From Pyxicephalus adspersus (lineage: Eukaryota > Chordata > Amphibia > Anura > Pyxicephalidae), in the NCBI RefSeq assembly GCF_032062135.1, contig NC_092859.1, positions 40,854,295 to 40,918,294 on the forward strand: 64,000 bases of DNA, in the 5' to 3' direction. Made by a program: the position numbers and the translations under genes. The number at the start of each line of letters is the position of its first letter. Within the stretch, counting starts at the first letter, position 1. Shown here piece by piece: positions 39,201 through 51,200 of the stretch. The notes beneath the pieces were generated by a model that saw only the letters and a program-made list of their open reading frames with translations, was not told the DNA's origin and made no database searches.

Positions 39201-42200
39201 TTTGTATTGCATTCAATACAAAATAAGTGTATTGAATGCAATACATTGGATTTAAATGTGTAAAAGCGGCTGGAGGAGTATTTTTTGACCAGGTCACAAA
39301 TGTAAGTGGGACAAGAACTGTGTAGGGATTTATAGGCAAAGCACAGGAGCTTGAATTTGAAGGTGACACCAAGACAACATGCCTGAGGGGAGGGACGAAT
39401 AACAGCATTGTTAACAGTTAGATATATGTCAGGGGGAGATTTGGAATTCGAGGGGGGGATGATGATGAGTTCTGTTTTATCCAGGTTGAGTTTCAAAAAT
39501 CGGCATGATGATATGGCCGACAGGCACCATGAGACCTTATCCAAGACTGAAGGAGACAAGTCAGGGGTGGACAGATAGATATGAGTGTCAACAGCATAGA
39601 GATGGTACTGTAAGCCAAAGAAGGATGTGAGACTACCAAGAGAGGAAGTGTACAGAGAAAAGAGAACCGGTCCAAGGACTGACCCTTGGGGAACACCAAC
39701 AGGGAGGACAGTGGGCGAGGAGGAATTACCATTGAAAGAAACTTGAAAGGAGCGGTCAGAGAGATAGGAAGCAAACCAAGAGAGAGCAGTGTCACTGATA
39801 CTAATGAAGCGCATGATTTGTATTAGAAGGGGGTGATCAACAGTGTCAAAAATAGAGGAAAGATCAAGGGGAAGGAGCAGGGAAAAGTTGCCTTGAGACT
39901 TAGCTCTGATGAGGTCATTGGCCACTTTAGTAAGGGCTGTTTCAGTGGAATGGCAGCTCTAAAACTAGACTGGAGATGGTCAAGAAGAGAGTTAGTGGTC
40001 TTTTATAGACAAGGTGTTCAAGAAGTTTGGAGATATATGGGAGAAGGGAGATAGGACGGTAGTTGGAGGGTAGGGAGGGGTCCAGTGAGTGTTTCTTTAG
40101 GATAGGGAGAATTATGGCATGTTTGAAAGCGGAGGGGTATTTACCAGTAGAAGGGCCAGGGTGGAGGAATGGGCACGGAGTAGATAAGAGGGAATTGGGT
40201 CAAGTGGACAGGTAGCAGATGGAGATGATGAGAGAAGAGACTTTGTCCACAGTAACAGGGCTGAGGGTGGCCAGTGATGATTTACAAGTGGAAGGGGTAG
40301 GTATGGTTGGAGTGGCTCGGTGAGCAGAGACATCATGTCCGATTTTGTCTATTTTATCTCTTAAGTAGGTGGCTATGTCTTGGGCAAAGAAGGTTGTTGT
40401 GGGGGAGCAGGTGTGGGGTTTTGGAGGGAGTCAATTGTTGAGAAGAGGTTGCGTGGGTTGGAAGCTTGAGAGGAAATGACAGCGGAGAAATAATTTTGCT
40501 TGGTGACAGTGAGCTCAGTGCTAAAGCTTTGTAGCTTGGCTTTGTAGTCCATGAAGTCAGCGCTGAGGCCAGATTTCATCCACTTGCGCTCAGCTGCACA
40601 AACAGTTTTTTGTAGCTGTTTGGTGTGATTGTTGTGCCAGGGTCGGGGGTTGGCAGGGCGGGGGTACTGGAAAGTGGCAGGGGCAACATTATCCAAAGCC
40701 AAGGAAAGAGTGGTTTAACAGGGTAGCAGCTTCATCTGGGGAGGTGATTTTGGAGAGTGCAGGGGTTAGGGACGCAATGCAGTTTGAGAAAAGGTTGTGG
40801 TCGAGGTTACAGATATCTCTCTGCCATTGACTAGGTCTGGGGTGTGGTAAAGGGGGGCAGGAGTTCGATAGGTTGAAGGTGATAGGGTTGTGATCAGAAA
40901 GGGGAAATGGTGAGTTGTCAAGGAGGGTGAAGATATATTAAAAAACAAAAAACAAAACAGGAGTTCAATTGGCCACATTTTTTCCAAACAATAGAAAATG
41001 CATGTACCCTGAATAATAATATGTGAGAGTCTGAGCAAATATAACATGTGTGCATTGTGTATAGGTATGTTATGAGCTAACATGAGTCTACGTAATAGTT
41101 TTGGTATTACTAAAGCTGTCAGTGCACATGATTTGGTCTGTGTATTTAAAAATCCCAGGATTTTTGAAACAATCTGTTAGCATGTTGACATTTTGACAAA
41201 GCGATATTATATATGTTCAGATATACTCACTATTAATGTAACTGGTGATAAAAATGCCCAGCAGGTTTTAAAATAGATTCCTGGTTTGAATCCAAGCATC
41301 ATTTGTATATCCCGACAAAAACTCTTCACTCCTAAACAAAAACAACAAAAAAAATCATTTACAGCAAAATAATGTTTGGCATTTACATGGATAGGCAATT
41401 TGAAGTAAAATGCTTTGGCCAAACAAATTGATAATTTAACGATCTAAAATGTAATATAATTATGCAAACCATATACGGGAGCATTGAAGTTGTTGGTAAA
41501 TACATATATTCTGTATATATCTTTATTTTTAGCTTTAAAATGTATATAGAACCCAAAGACTAAAAGAAACAAAACATGTCCAGAAGACAGAAATGAAAAA
41601 AATTATGAGTTTCCTCCCTTCTACAAACTACTACACTCAATCTGCTGCAACAGTACCAGCTGTGAGTGGCATTGTGGTAAATACAGGCAATTCATCTTAC
41701 CGTATATTCTTGAAACCACAAGGCAGAATGTGATTACCATCACTAGAAGGCCAAATCCTGCACTGTAGTCATCCAAAAGGACGAGCCAATACATTCCACC
41801 CTGGGACAATAAAATACAAGAAATTATATTATGTGCAACATTTATAACTCTTTGCATTTCTGTTAGCAAAATGCTGTAAATTTCTACTGACAGGTACTTC
41901 AAATCTCCAGTACTGGAATATGTCAGTTCAGTTTCCACTGTTTTTCCCTCAACTCTTAGCTTTTATGTTTCAAAAAGTGCTGTTACCTTACTGCTACCCA
42001 CTAGTGTGTATAGTTAATGATACAGCTCAGGTTAAAAAAAAAAAAAAAGAAATAAAGAGAAAAGACTGGCAAAGACTAATAGAAGTCATTGAGAATTCTG
42101 TGCATGAAAATGAAAAAAGCAGGATTTACATAGCTCTTTAAAATGATTGGAGAAAAGCCTAATCATGTGGCCATGCTCTACTCCAATCACAGAGTTTTCT

Positions 42201-45200
42201 CTAGTAAAAAGAGAGCTCCAGCACCCTCCACTGGCTGTCCTGACTTTTTTTTATGAATGTGGCAGGTGCTGTGTGCAGTCGATAATGCTAACATGATACA
42301 CTAACTTTATACATAAAAATGTAACTAAAAATACACTACACCAGGCATTCATATTGGTTTAACACTTGAATTTTGCTACAAAGTAAAGGTAAAAACACTT
42401 TTATGTACTCTTTTTTTTATAAGTAAACTTTTCTAAGGGAAAGCTAAGAATTTTTCACTTATTGTCCTAATGGGATGGGTCACAGGGACAGAAAGTGACT
42501 GGTAATCTCTCCAACACAGACATGCCAATAGCCCAATAACAATGCGAAATCTTGCCAAAAGCCAGAAATAACAGCTGGTAGAAGGAGGAAAATTACAGTA
42601 GCTGGGTTTTCATTTCTTGATGTGTTAGCTGCTCATGTCTGCAGAACACTTAGAGAATGTTAGCCAGAATATCATGATGCAGCATTGTCATATCTGTGTG
42701 TGTCAAGTCTGTGGGTGCTTTAACTATTGAATTCGAGTCATGTAAAAAAAAGTATGTACACTCCATGGAAACGATTGACATTTTCAACAAATTTCAACAG
42801 GCAAACATTAGTTAGGAGGTCTTTTATCTAAAGGGCAAACAGCCCATTTGTCAAAAAAAATGTAATTATTTGTACTAAAATAATACTATTTTCTATTCAT
42901 TCCATTTCAGCTGAAACAACCGCTACTTTTCAGTAGGTGGTATAGATTACTTTGTACGGAAAGTATGCTAGATTTATCTAGCGTTATTGTCACTTTTGGA
43001 TTGTCAGATAGGCCAGATAATGTAAATGCCAAAAGGTACAAAGATCAAGCATGTTGTTTTGAACACCTTGTTTGCCACTTGTGCCATGATCACCATGTAT
43101 CAGTATTCTTTTTAATTGAATAGGGTTTCTGATCACCAATGTAGATTATTTATGGCATGGCAATTATTCAAAACAAGTGATTACATTATTATAATAAGTG
43201 GGGGTCAGAAATAAAAAGAAGCACATGTTCTAGTAGGTCTGGTCTTCACTATGTCCCATGGCAAATTGCAGTCTTGCTTTATCAGAAATTTCAACAGATC
43301 TTCAGTAGGTCAAGTCCTACCTGCAAACTTTCTAAAGCGTTTCCTTTTATCGACACCTAATCTGGTTCTAATTTTATCAATGTGAAATAGAGGTAAATAT
43401 AAGGGTGTACCTAATTTGCTAAATGACAAATATGCAATTTTTCAGTGTAGATTTGGGAATTATTTTTGTGTCATTTGTTTGAGTACATCACCTTTAACTG
43501 TAGGCAAGGTTTAATTGATAATCTAATATATACTTGTTCAGATATGTTGAAACACTCAACAATTTCAGTGAAGTGTACATACTTTTTCAAATTGAATTTA
43601 GAGATATAACTTACATCAGTTGTGAGGATTAACCCCAGAAGAAACAACGCAACACAGATGATAAAAGAGAAAAAAGCTTTCTTTGGTCTGAGGTAATAAG
43701 GGAACTCGTCTGTGATGGCTGTCACAATGGTCTCCATGAATGCAAACTGTGGAGGACACAAACAATATCCTGAATGAAAATAGGAGAAAAAAAAATCTAC
43801 AGCATTCACTGTAATATTAGGTAATGTGATGATTGGGTCATTAAAGACTATGCATCAAAAATATACAGCCTAACTAGTATCCAATGTCCTCAATGGTGAA
43901 TTTATTGACTTGGTTCTGGATAGACATCAAAGAATGTCTATGATCTTCAGAGAGTTAGAAATCTAGCCATCTCTTGGAAGCCCATAAAAGCAAATCAGAG
44001 GGGAAGCCAGAGTGTCTGGTGCTTTCATTCTTATACTGTACACCCAAAGGTTTTGGACACTTGACTATCACATCTTTAGGAGTTTGTTGGACAGTTCAAT
44101 TCATTTCAAGACATTGAGCAGTTATATAAAGTGCCCCATATTACCATTTGTGTTAATCTAAAAGATGTTTAATAGCTTAAGGTCAAGGCTCTGTTCAGGC
44201 TTTTGAAGTCACCCCACACAAAACCTGTCTTTTTTAGACCATACCTTGTAAACAGGGGTACAGTTATGCTTTAAAAAAAAGACCTTTCCCTATAAGAAAA
44301 ATTCCTTTAAGTTGTGTCTCGGTGCTTGATTGTATGAATCTGCAATGTGCAACAGGTTTACAGAGGAGCAATTATCAGTCCAAAACTTTTGGTTGTCTAG
44401 TATATAATCATTCCCATTTCTCCCCAGAAAAACTTGCTGATAAAACGATTTATAAGAAACAAATTACTCAAACATTTTATGAAACTTTATGAAGCACATT
44501 ACTGATATCATGTAAACCTCTTACAGCATAATCATCACAAGAAACAAGATATATTAACATTACTTGCATCTCTTTTTTATCACATGGGATATAACTGACC
44601 CGACATTGTATATTACATCAGCTTTTGTAAAGAGGGATAGTCTGGCCAGCAGCATTTTATCTCCCAAAGATATGAGTAGTTCTATGGTAATCAGAATGGT
44701 GCTTAATTAGTAATCTGTGCCTTTTTCTGCCAAAAGAGGTTCGAAGGAATAAGTGGAGAAGGTGGCCTATCTTTAGAAAGGCAAGTAATTGCTCCTCAAA
44801 ATTAGTATGTAAGTTTAAATATTTTAGAATATGAAGTTTATCTTAGTGTGTGTGTCCCTGTGCTAATAAAACCAGAAAGAGACAGCTGTACATTACACAT
44901 GAATGTCAAAGAAAACACTAAGTTCCCCTACTATCTAAGCACCCTTCCTTTGTACCCCAACTTGTTTGTTCAAGCATATGAATACTTGAAATCTCCAAAT
45001 ATCATGTAACTCTCAGATAATTTTATAATGCAGTGCTGGTTGTAAGAGCAGCCAATTACAAGACAGTAGCACTGTCATGTGGGGTTGAGAAGAGTGTTCT
45101 TAGCCCAGTGTAAATGTAAGCTTTGACTTGTAGATTACACATAATTATTTTCCTTGCAGTCATAGGTGGACAAGACAGCTGGGGCAAAAAGAATGCAGGC

Positions 45201-48200
45201 AGTCTTTAAATTACAAAAAACATGAGAAAAAAAATAAAGATAAAATATATATTTATAAAATTCTGGTGTATAATAATATGTAATAGAATTTGAATTATTC
45301 AAATGCTAAAACTGTGCAAAAACACTAACACACATAATAGAAAACCTTAGTCAATATTTCTCAAGCTAACATTGTCCAACATTATGTTCTTGCCAATGTT
45401 AGATGTGCCTGTATACATTGGGTTTTAAAAAATTTGACTTAAATATTTATACACTGAAAATACATTATAGTGTCGGCTTAATAGTCACATTTATATACAT
45501 ATACGTATAACCCATTATTTTGAATATAAGTGCATTACCAAATGCCAAAAACTGGTCAAGCTCTTGCAACTCCAGAACATGTGTACAAATGTGCGGATTT
45601 CATTACATTGTCTCTAGCACATCAGTGTAGGGGTGAGCGAAAATGCCTCTGGCCTTCAAGCAAAAATTTCCTTGAAGTTCCGATGGGTCCACAAAATTTC
45701 GGCGGAAACCATCGAAAATCACTAGAGGAGGATTATCGCGGCTGCATTCATAAATACAGCCATGGGAATCCTCCTGTCAGTAAGCGATCAACGGGCACTA
45801 CAGGTCAGAATGAGGGCAAGTCCTCATTCTGACCTGTAGTGCCCAGGGATCACTCACTGAGAGGAGGATTCTCACGGCTCCATTCAAAATGCAGCCGCGA
45901 TACTCCTCTCAAAAAGAGTGGTGCATCCTGCGTTTATGAATGAACACGGCTGTGGGAAAAATCAGGGGATTATTCCCACGCTGCATTCATTCATGAGCAG
46001 CCAGCCGTGAGACTCACACTGTCTTCCTAGATAGAGAAACTCTACCTAGACATAGTACAGAACATATGGGGACATTGACTTTATAAAAGGAAACACCACC
46101 AAATTCCTGTATTTCATCCAGGAGTATTTTTAGTGATTGGGCAGGATTGGTTAGTATCAATATTGCCATTTGCAAATAGTCCTATCTTGTGGGTTACTTG
46201 TCCTTTTGTGATACCCCTAATGTTTTCATTTTGTCTAATTGATTGGGCATAAGGTTCAATTACAAATGAAAATAAAATTGGAGACAGGGGGCACCCCTGT
46301 CTTGTACTGTTAGAAATGGATGGAATAGAAACCATACCAGAAGAATACACCTGTGCGGATGAGTTAGTATATAAGACCATAATAGCTGTCAGAACCAGAC
46401 CAGAGAATCAAATTTGGATAGGGCAATCTTGAGAAAATCCCAGTGTACCCTGTCAAATGCCTTCTCTGCATCTAATGTGACACATGTAGCATTCAAGTTG
46501 GAATTTTCAGCAAACTGAATAAGATTGATCATACGTCTCATGCCATCCAGAGCTTGTCTTCCATTAACAAATCCCACCTGATCAGGGTAAATAAGACATG
46601 GGATGATATTTACGATTCTTAGAGCTATAGTTTCGGCAAATATTTTTAAGTCTGTGTTTAGGAGTGATATTGGTCTAAAATTTCTGGGAAAATCTGGACT
46701 CTTTCCTTGTTTTAGGTAGAGTGATTACCAAAGCTTTAAGCATTTGTGATGTAAATGTACCCGTAGAAGCGATTAGGTTAAATATTTTGGTCAAATAAGG
46801 GGCTAATACATTCTTGAAGTTTGTATAATAATCAGACGTAAATACGTCAGTACCAGGATATTTGTTACAAGGTACTATATTTATCGCTTTTTCAAGTTCT
46901 CTAATGGAGAAGGGTTGATTTTTGGGTCTATTTGTTTTTGATTTAACTGCGGGAGTTCAACAGAGGCCAGATATTGTTTTATCTTCGAAATTGTGGGTTG
47001 GGATGTACTATAGTTTTTTAAATTATACAGCGATTGATAATATTCACCAAATGCATTTGCAATCTCTTGTTAATAATAATAGGGTTAATAATCTTATTTT
47101 TTGTAAGTGGGTGGTAAACAAAGGGTATTTTGTTGCGTGTTTATCTTTTAACTGGTAAACTAGTAGTTTGCTGGCCTTATTCCCTTGGCTGTAGTGTGTG
47201 ATTTTTAAGTGTTTAAAAATTTAATTTTGGTTGCTTAAAAAAAGGGTCCTTAACTCCTTTCTAAAACCCAATAATTCTGTAGCTATTTTTGCCATTTGTT
47301 GTTTTTTGTGTATAGCTTCTAATTCCTCAATTTTACTATAAAGAAATTCAAATTTCTTTGTTTTTTCTTTTTTTCTCATTAGCAGTCTGTGTGTCATTTA
47401 ATTTAAAAAAATTCTTGGGGGTGAGTAATATTATTATACCGTTGTTGTTGTACAGATTTGAACAATAAGGTGTCCTTTTTCCATAGGAACATAGATGGGA
47501 TGTTTAAGGCTTCGGAGACCTCTAACGAGACCGGAGCATGATCAGACCAAGTTATGTTATGTATCGTACAGCTAGTTTTTTTTAGGTATCAACCATTTAT
47601 CTACCAAAAATAAATCAGTTCTAGAATACGATCTATTGGAAGAAGAATAAAAGGTATACTGCCGTTCATTACTGTGAAAGCATCTCCATGACCATACATG
47701 AACAGAATATCTAATAAAGGTTTTGATAGTACTGCTTGGTTTCATTTCAGTGGAAGAAGTATCCATGGAATTGTCTGGTATACAATATAAGTCTCCACAA
47801 AAAATTGTTTAACTATTTTAAGGACTTTCTTAAGAAACGGTATTTGGTGAATATTGGGAGCATATATGTTCGCAATAGTATATTTAGTATTGTTGATAGT
47901 AGCAACTAAAATCAGATATCTGCCAGAAGTTTCAAGCTGTTGAGATCCTATAAGGCAGAACTCTGGATACTGGTTCCATTTAAAATTTAGTTAAGGCATC
48001 TAGTTTAGGTTTATTTAGGTAAGGCCACTATTACTAGAAGGGGAAGGCTCCTATAGGATAATTATTTTTGGAAATTCCACTTTGAGAAGTGTACAGGTGT
48101 CTTATTCATATTGGATGTAGATTTCAGTATGTGAGGTGAGGCAGGTTGGAAACCCCATTTTGCCAAAAGATCTTGACCAGACTGTAGTGAGTTAACAATA

Positions 48201-51200
48201 AAGGTTAATCCATTCCTCATTATTACAAATTTGATTGTTTCGAGGTACTTGTGTGATAGGTGCAAAACTTCTCCTTGCAGTTATAGTTGCTTGTAATTGA
48301 TTTGAAAAAAAAGTGAGATCTTTGAGTATGGGTCAGGTAGTGGAGCACCGCTTCTAGATATCTCCATCAGTTTCTCCTTTATATGAAAATATTGAATGCA
48401 TGCCAGTACATCTCTTGGTATTCTTTCTGGAAGATGAGATTGTAAGCTCTTCGGGGCAGGGTCCTCTCCTGTATCACTGTCTGTATTAGTCTGTCATTTG
48501 CAATCCCTATTTTAATGTACAGCGCTGCGTAATATGTTGGCGCTATATAAATCCTGTATAATAATAATAATAATAATGAGATGGTTTAGGCAATCTTTGG
48601 GCTCTAATATTAGTTCTTTGCTAATGTCATTATGCTTTCTAGTAAAGTCAGCCATCTTATTTTCTATGTGATTTACTCGATCTCCCATCTCCTATAAGTC
48701 CCCTTTAAATTGTTAGTTTAAATATACTTTTAATACACAGTGCAAGCATTCACAATGTTTAAAAGATCACAGTTAGCTTTCCAAGCAAACTACTTACTTG
48801 ACTGTCTAATCCCAGAGTCAAAAGCATGAAGAAGAATAGGAATGACCAGAAAGGAGACAGAGGAAGCATTGTCATGGCTTGTGGATACACTACAAAGGCC
48901 AGTCCTGGACCTGCAAAATACATACCAAATAGCAAATGTTTATTAAAAAGCAAACATAGTAAACTTTTGGATGTGTCTTTAGTTTGGGAAAGAGAGGGAA
49001 AGGTAAGAACTGTCATTTTTGTATTGCTCTTTCCTTGCTTAGATATCCCATTTTTTCTTGTTTTTCAGTTGGGAGATTCACTCTCCCAATATCATTTACC
49101 TTGGTAGTTATAGCCATTGTGGGGAATTTACAATAGAGACATTAGTGTTGATTTACTAAAGGGGCATTGGCTGTCCACTAGGCATAGTAAACCATTAGTC
49201 TCCAAAGAATATTTCACCTAGTGTAAGTAAATTAATTCTAGCCGAGTGACAAAACATTTGGCAAAGTAAACAGCCTTTTTTTAGTAAATCAAGCCAACTA
49301 AAGTTTCTACTGTTTTACTTTCTAATGCAGAAGAATGTTGGTAGGGTGTAGGCTCCTCTTTTAAACACATAGTAAGTGTTTTACCCTACCAAAACTTTTT
49401 AGGAATGATTTACTTTAGAATTTAATATCTGATATGATTTCCAACATTAAAAAATTGAGTTTGGATTGCTGAAACTCAAAGTTCTGATCTAAGGTCAGAA
49501 TAGCTAAAATCTGTGTCGGAATCCAAACTCCAATCAAAACTGTGACCACCTCTACCCATTACCAAAAACGGCGATAAAAGTATTTTTTGTTACAGTATAT
49601 TTAGTAATGATAACATTTTTCTATTTGAAACTTGAAACTTGATTTGAAACTTGATTCTGCTTTTTTTTTTGAACAGTCCATCTTCTTGACTAGGGGCACA
49701 GCTATTCCAGCATTTTAGAGATAGAAATTCTTGGACCTAGCGCGCAAATCTCTCTAATAAATGTTAGTTATCTGAGCACAGCTGTCAAACAATCTTTATT
49801 ACTGGTAATAGAAGTCTATAGAAATTATCATATTTGTTGGCTCTGTTTAGCTCAGTCGAGTAAATCTGTCATTTGGCTAATTAGTCAAGGGGAAATATTT
49901 CAAACACAGCTAAAATTCAATGCAGCACTTCAGAAATAAGAGTTAGAATAAATTGTCGAGGAACACCCATGAAAACAATGATGATGGATGGTAGGTGGGG
50001 CTAGGAGGGTGCCGTTCATAAAGTTCTTGTGTCAAATAACATGTCCCCATTACTGCAAGACACGGTTTGTGGAAGGCTGAACCTGACCATGGATACAGCA
50101 TGAGCAGGGCTGGTATGTATCCTTTATGGGACACTTTATGGGCTAGATAGCTTGGCATCAAAATGGGATACACCTCAGTTTGTGATGTACAAAACTTTTC
50201 AAAATCTGCTCACATTTTTGCCTTTACCACCTTCTCCTCATCTTCTTCCTTTTCCAGGCATGTCACCTCCAAATTCTCAACCACAAAAACTTCTGTATCA
50301 ACAAAGCTCCACAGAGCATCACAGAACAAACGGTCCTGCCAAAGGAAAAAGGTTTTGCACAGGTTGGATCAAAAACGCTGATCATTACTGAGTAGCCACC
50401 CTCTTTAATCCAAGCTACAAAAATTGAAAGTCAGACCGTTTTCCATAGTAGAAGTCACTTGATATATTATATTTACATACTGCTTATAAAAACCATTTCT
50501 TGTTGGCAACAGAAATCCTGGTAAAAGTTGGAGCAGAAATCTATCTGGTAAGGGTTGCAGCTTGATTAGTCATGGCAGACAAGCAAGAAGCAGCACTAAA
50601 ATGGAATGTAGGAAAAATGGGAGATTGCTTTTTTTTCAGAAAACTGCAGTCAGATCTCTTCATTATCAACACCCACAGGTAGTGCTTGGTCATGATAGTC
50701 AATGTGATCCAATTTGGATACCTTGAACCTCAGAAGTGAAGACCCAACTGATTACCTGACTGAAGTGCAGAAGTCCGTACTAGTAGTAACATTGTATGTA
50801 CATATTATGTAACTTAAGAGTTCAGGGGGTCAGTGGTCAGTAAGAGGTCAGAGTATGCAACCTTAAGAGTCAGTAGTATGTAGTTGCCCATGTATCTCCA
50901 GCCATCCTACCGCAGTCTGTGCTGTTTTTCATTTCATGGCCCATGCTGCTCCTGCCTCCTTGTCTTGTGTTGACAACCAGAAAACTGACAAAACCTTATT
51001 TCCTCATAAGGCAGGAGTGATGAGCCCTGTGTGATAGTACAGATAGCACATCCAAACATCGTCCTTGTTGGAAGGTATACATTGTCTTTTTATTGTAAGC
51101 ATTACAAACCAGGTCTCCTCAATGGTTTACCTAATTACAAAGACAACAAATTTCTGGCAGCACTCTGATCATAAAAAAACATGTGAAACCCAACATAATT

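Larger units (their letters stand above)
38640..40945 (-). mobile_element. L2-like non-LTR retrotransposon, 5'-truncated, with nested insert
   Basis: Minus-strand reading from 40945: endonuclease end (SDHN-type motif near 40890), then [20 protein letters not shown]. The reverse transcriptase is open at 39255-39925: [74 protein letters not shown]. The 3' end is 'gcgctatataaatcctgatt' followed by an (ATT)n-type tail at about 38640-38680. The palm motif reads YAVD instead of YADD, so the element is dead. Interrupted at 38925-39255. Confidence 0.88.
36353..41230 (-). other. slc6a7: slc6a7 intron (4.9 kb)
   Basis: Phase 0, GT-AG. Filled largely by a CR1 3' end fragment, the TA-flanked MITE (36672-37213) and the L2-like LINE (38640-40945). 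The stretch 37216-38637 has no recognised feature. Confidence 0.85.
46085..48715 (-). mobile_element. L1/Tx1-like non-LTR retrotransposon, truncated and degenerate
   Basis: The minus strand reads in LINE order. ORF1 coiled coil and C-terminal domain (48715-48060: [50 protein letters not shown]). Then EN (48000-47490: [34 protein letters not shown]). Then RT (46580-46090: [44 protein letters not shown], then [10 protein letters not shown]). The order ORF1-EN-RT fits L1/Tx1 elements. Stops and deletions throughout. The FADD motif is read as FANG near 46170, so inactive. Confidence 0.87.
43747..48797 (-). other. slc6a7: slc6a7 intron (5.1 kb)
   Basis: Phase 0, GT-AG. Holds a Tc1-type MITE (44032-44404), a hairpin foldback element (45615-46020) and an L1/Tx1-like LINE (46085-48715). 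44405-45614 shows nothing recognisable. Confidence 0.85.

Noticed and set aside
48826..49107. 93-residue plus-strand open frame
   Set aside because: It lies antisense over the TM8 exon of slc6a7; the minus-strand reading with splice sites and family match explains it.
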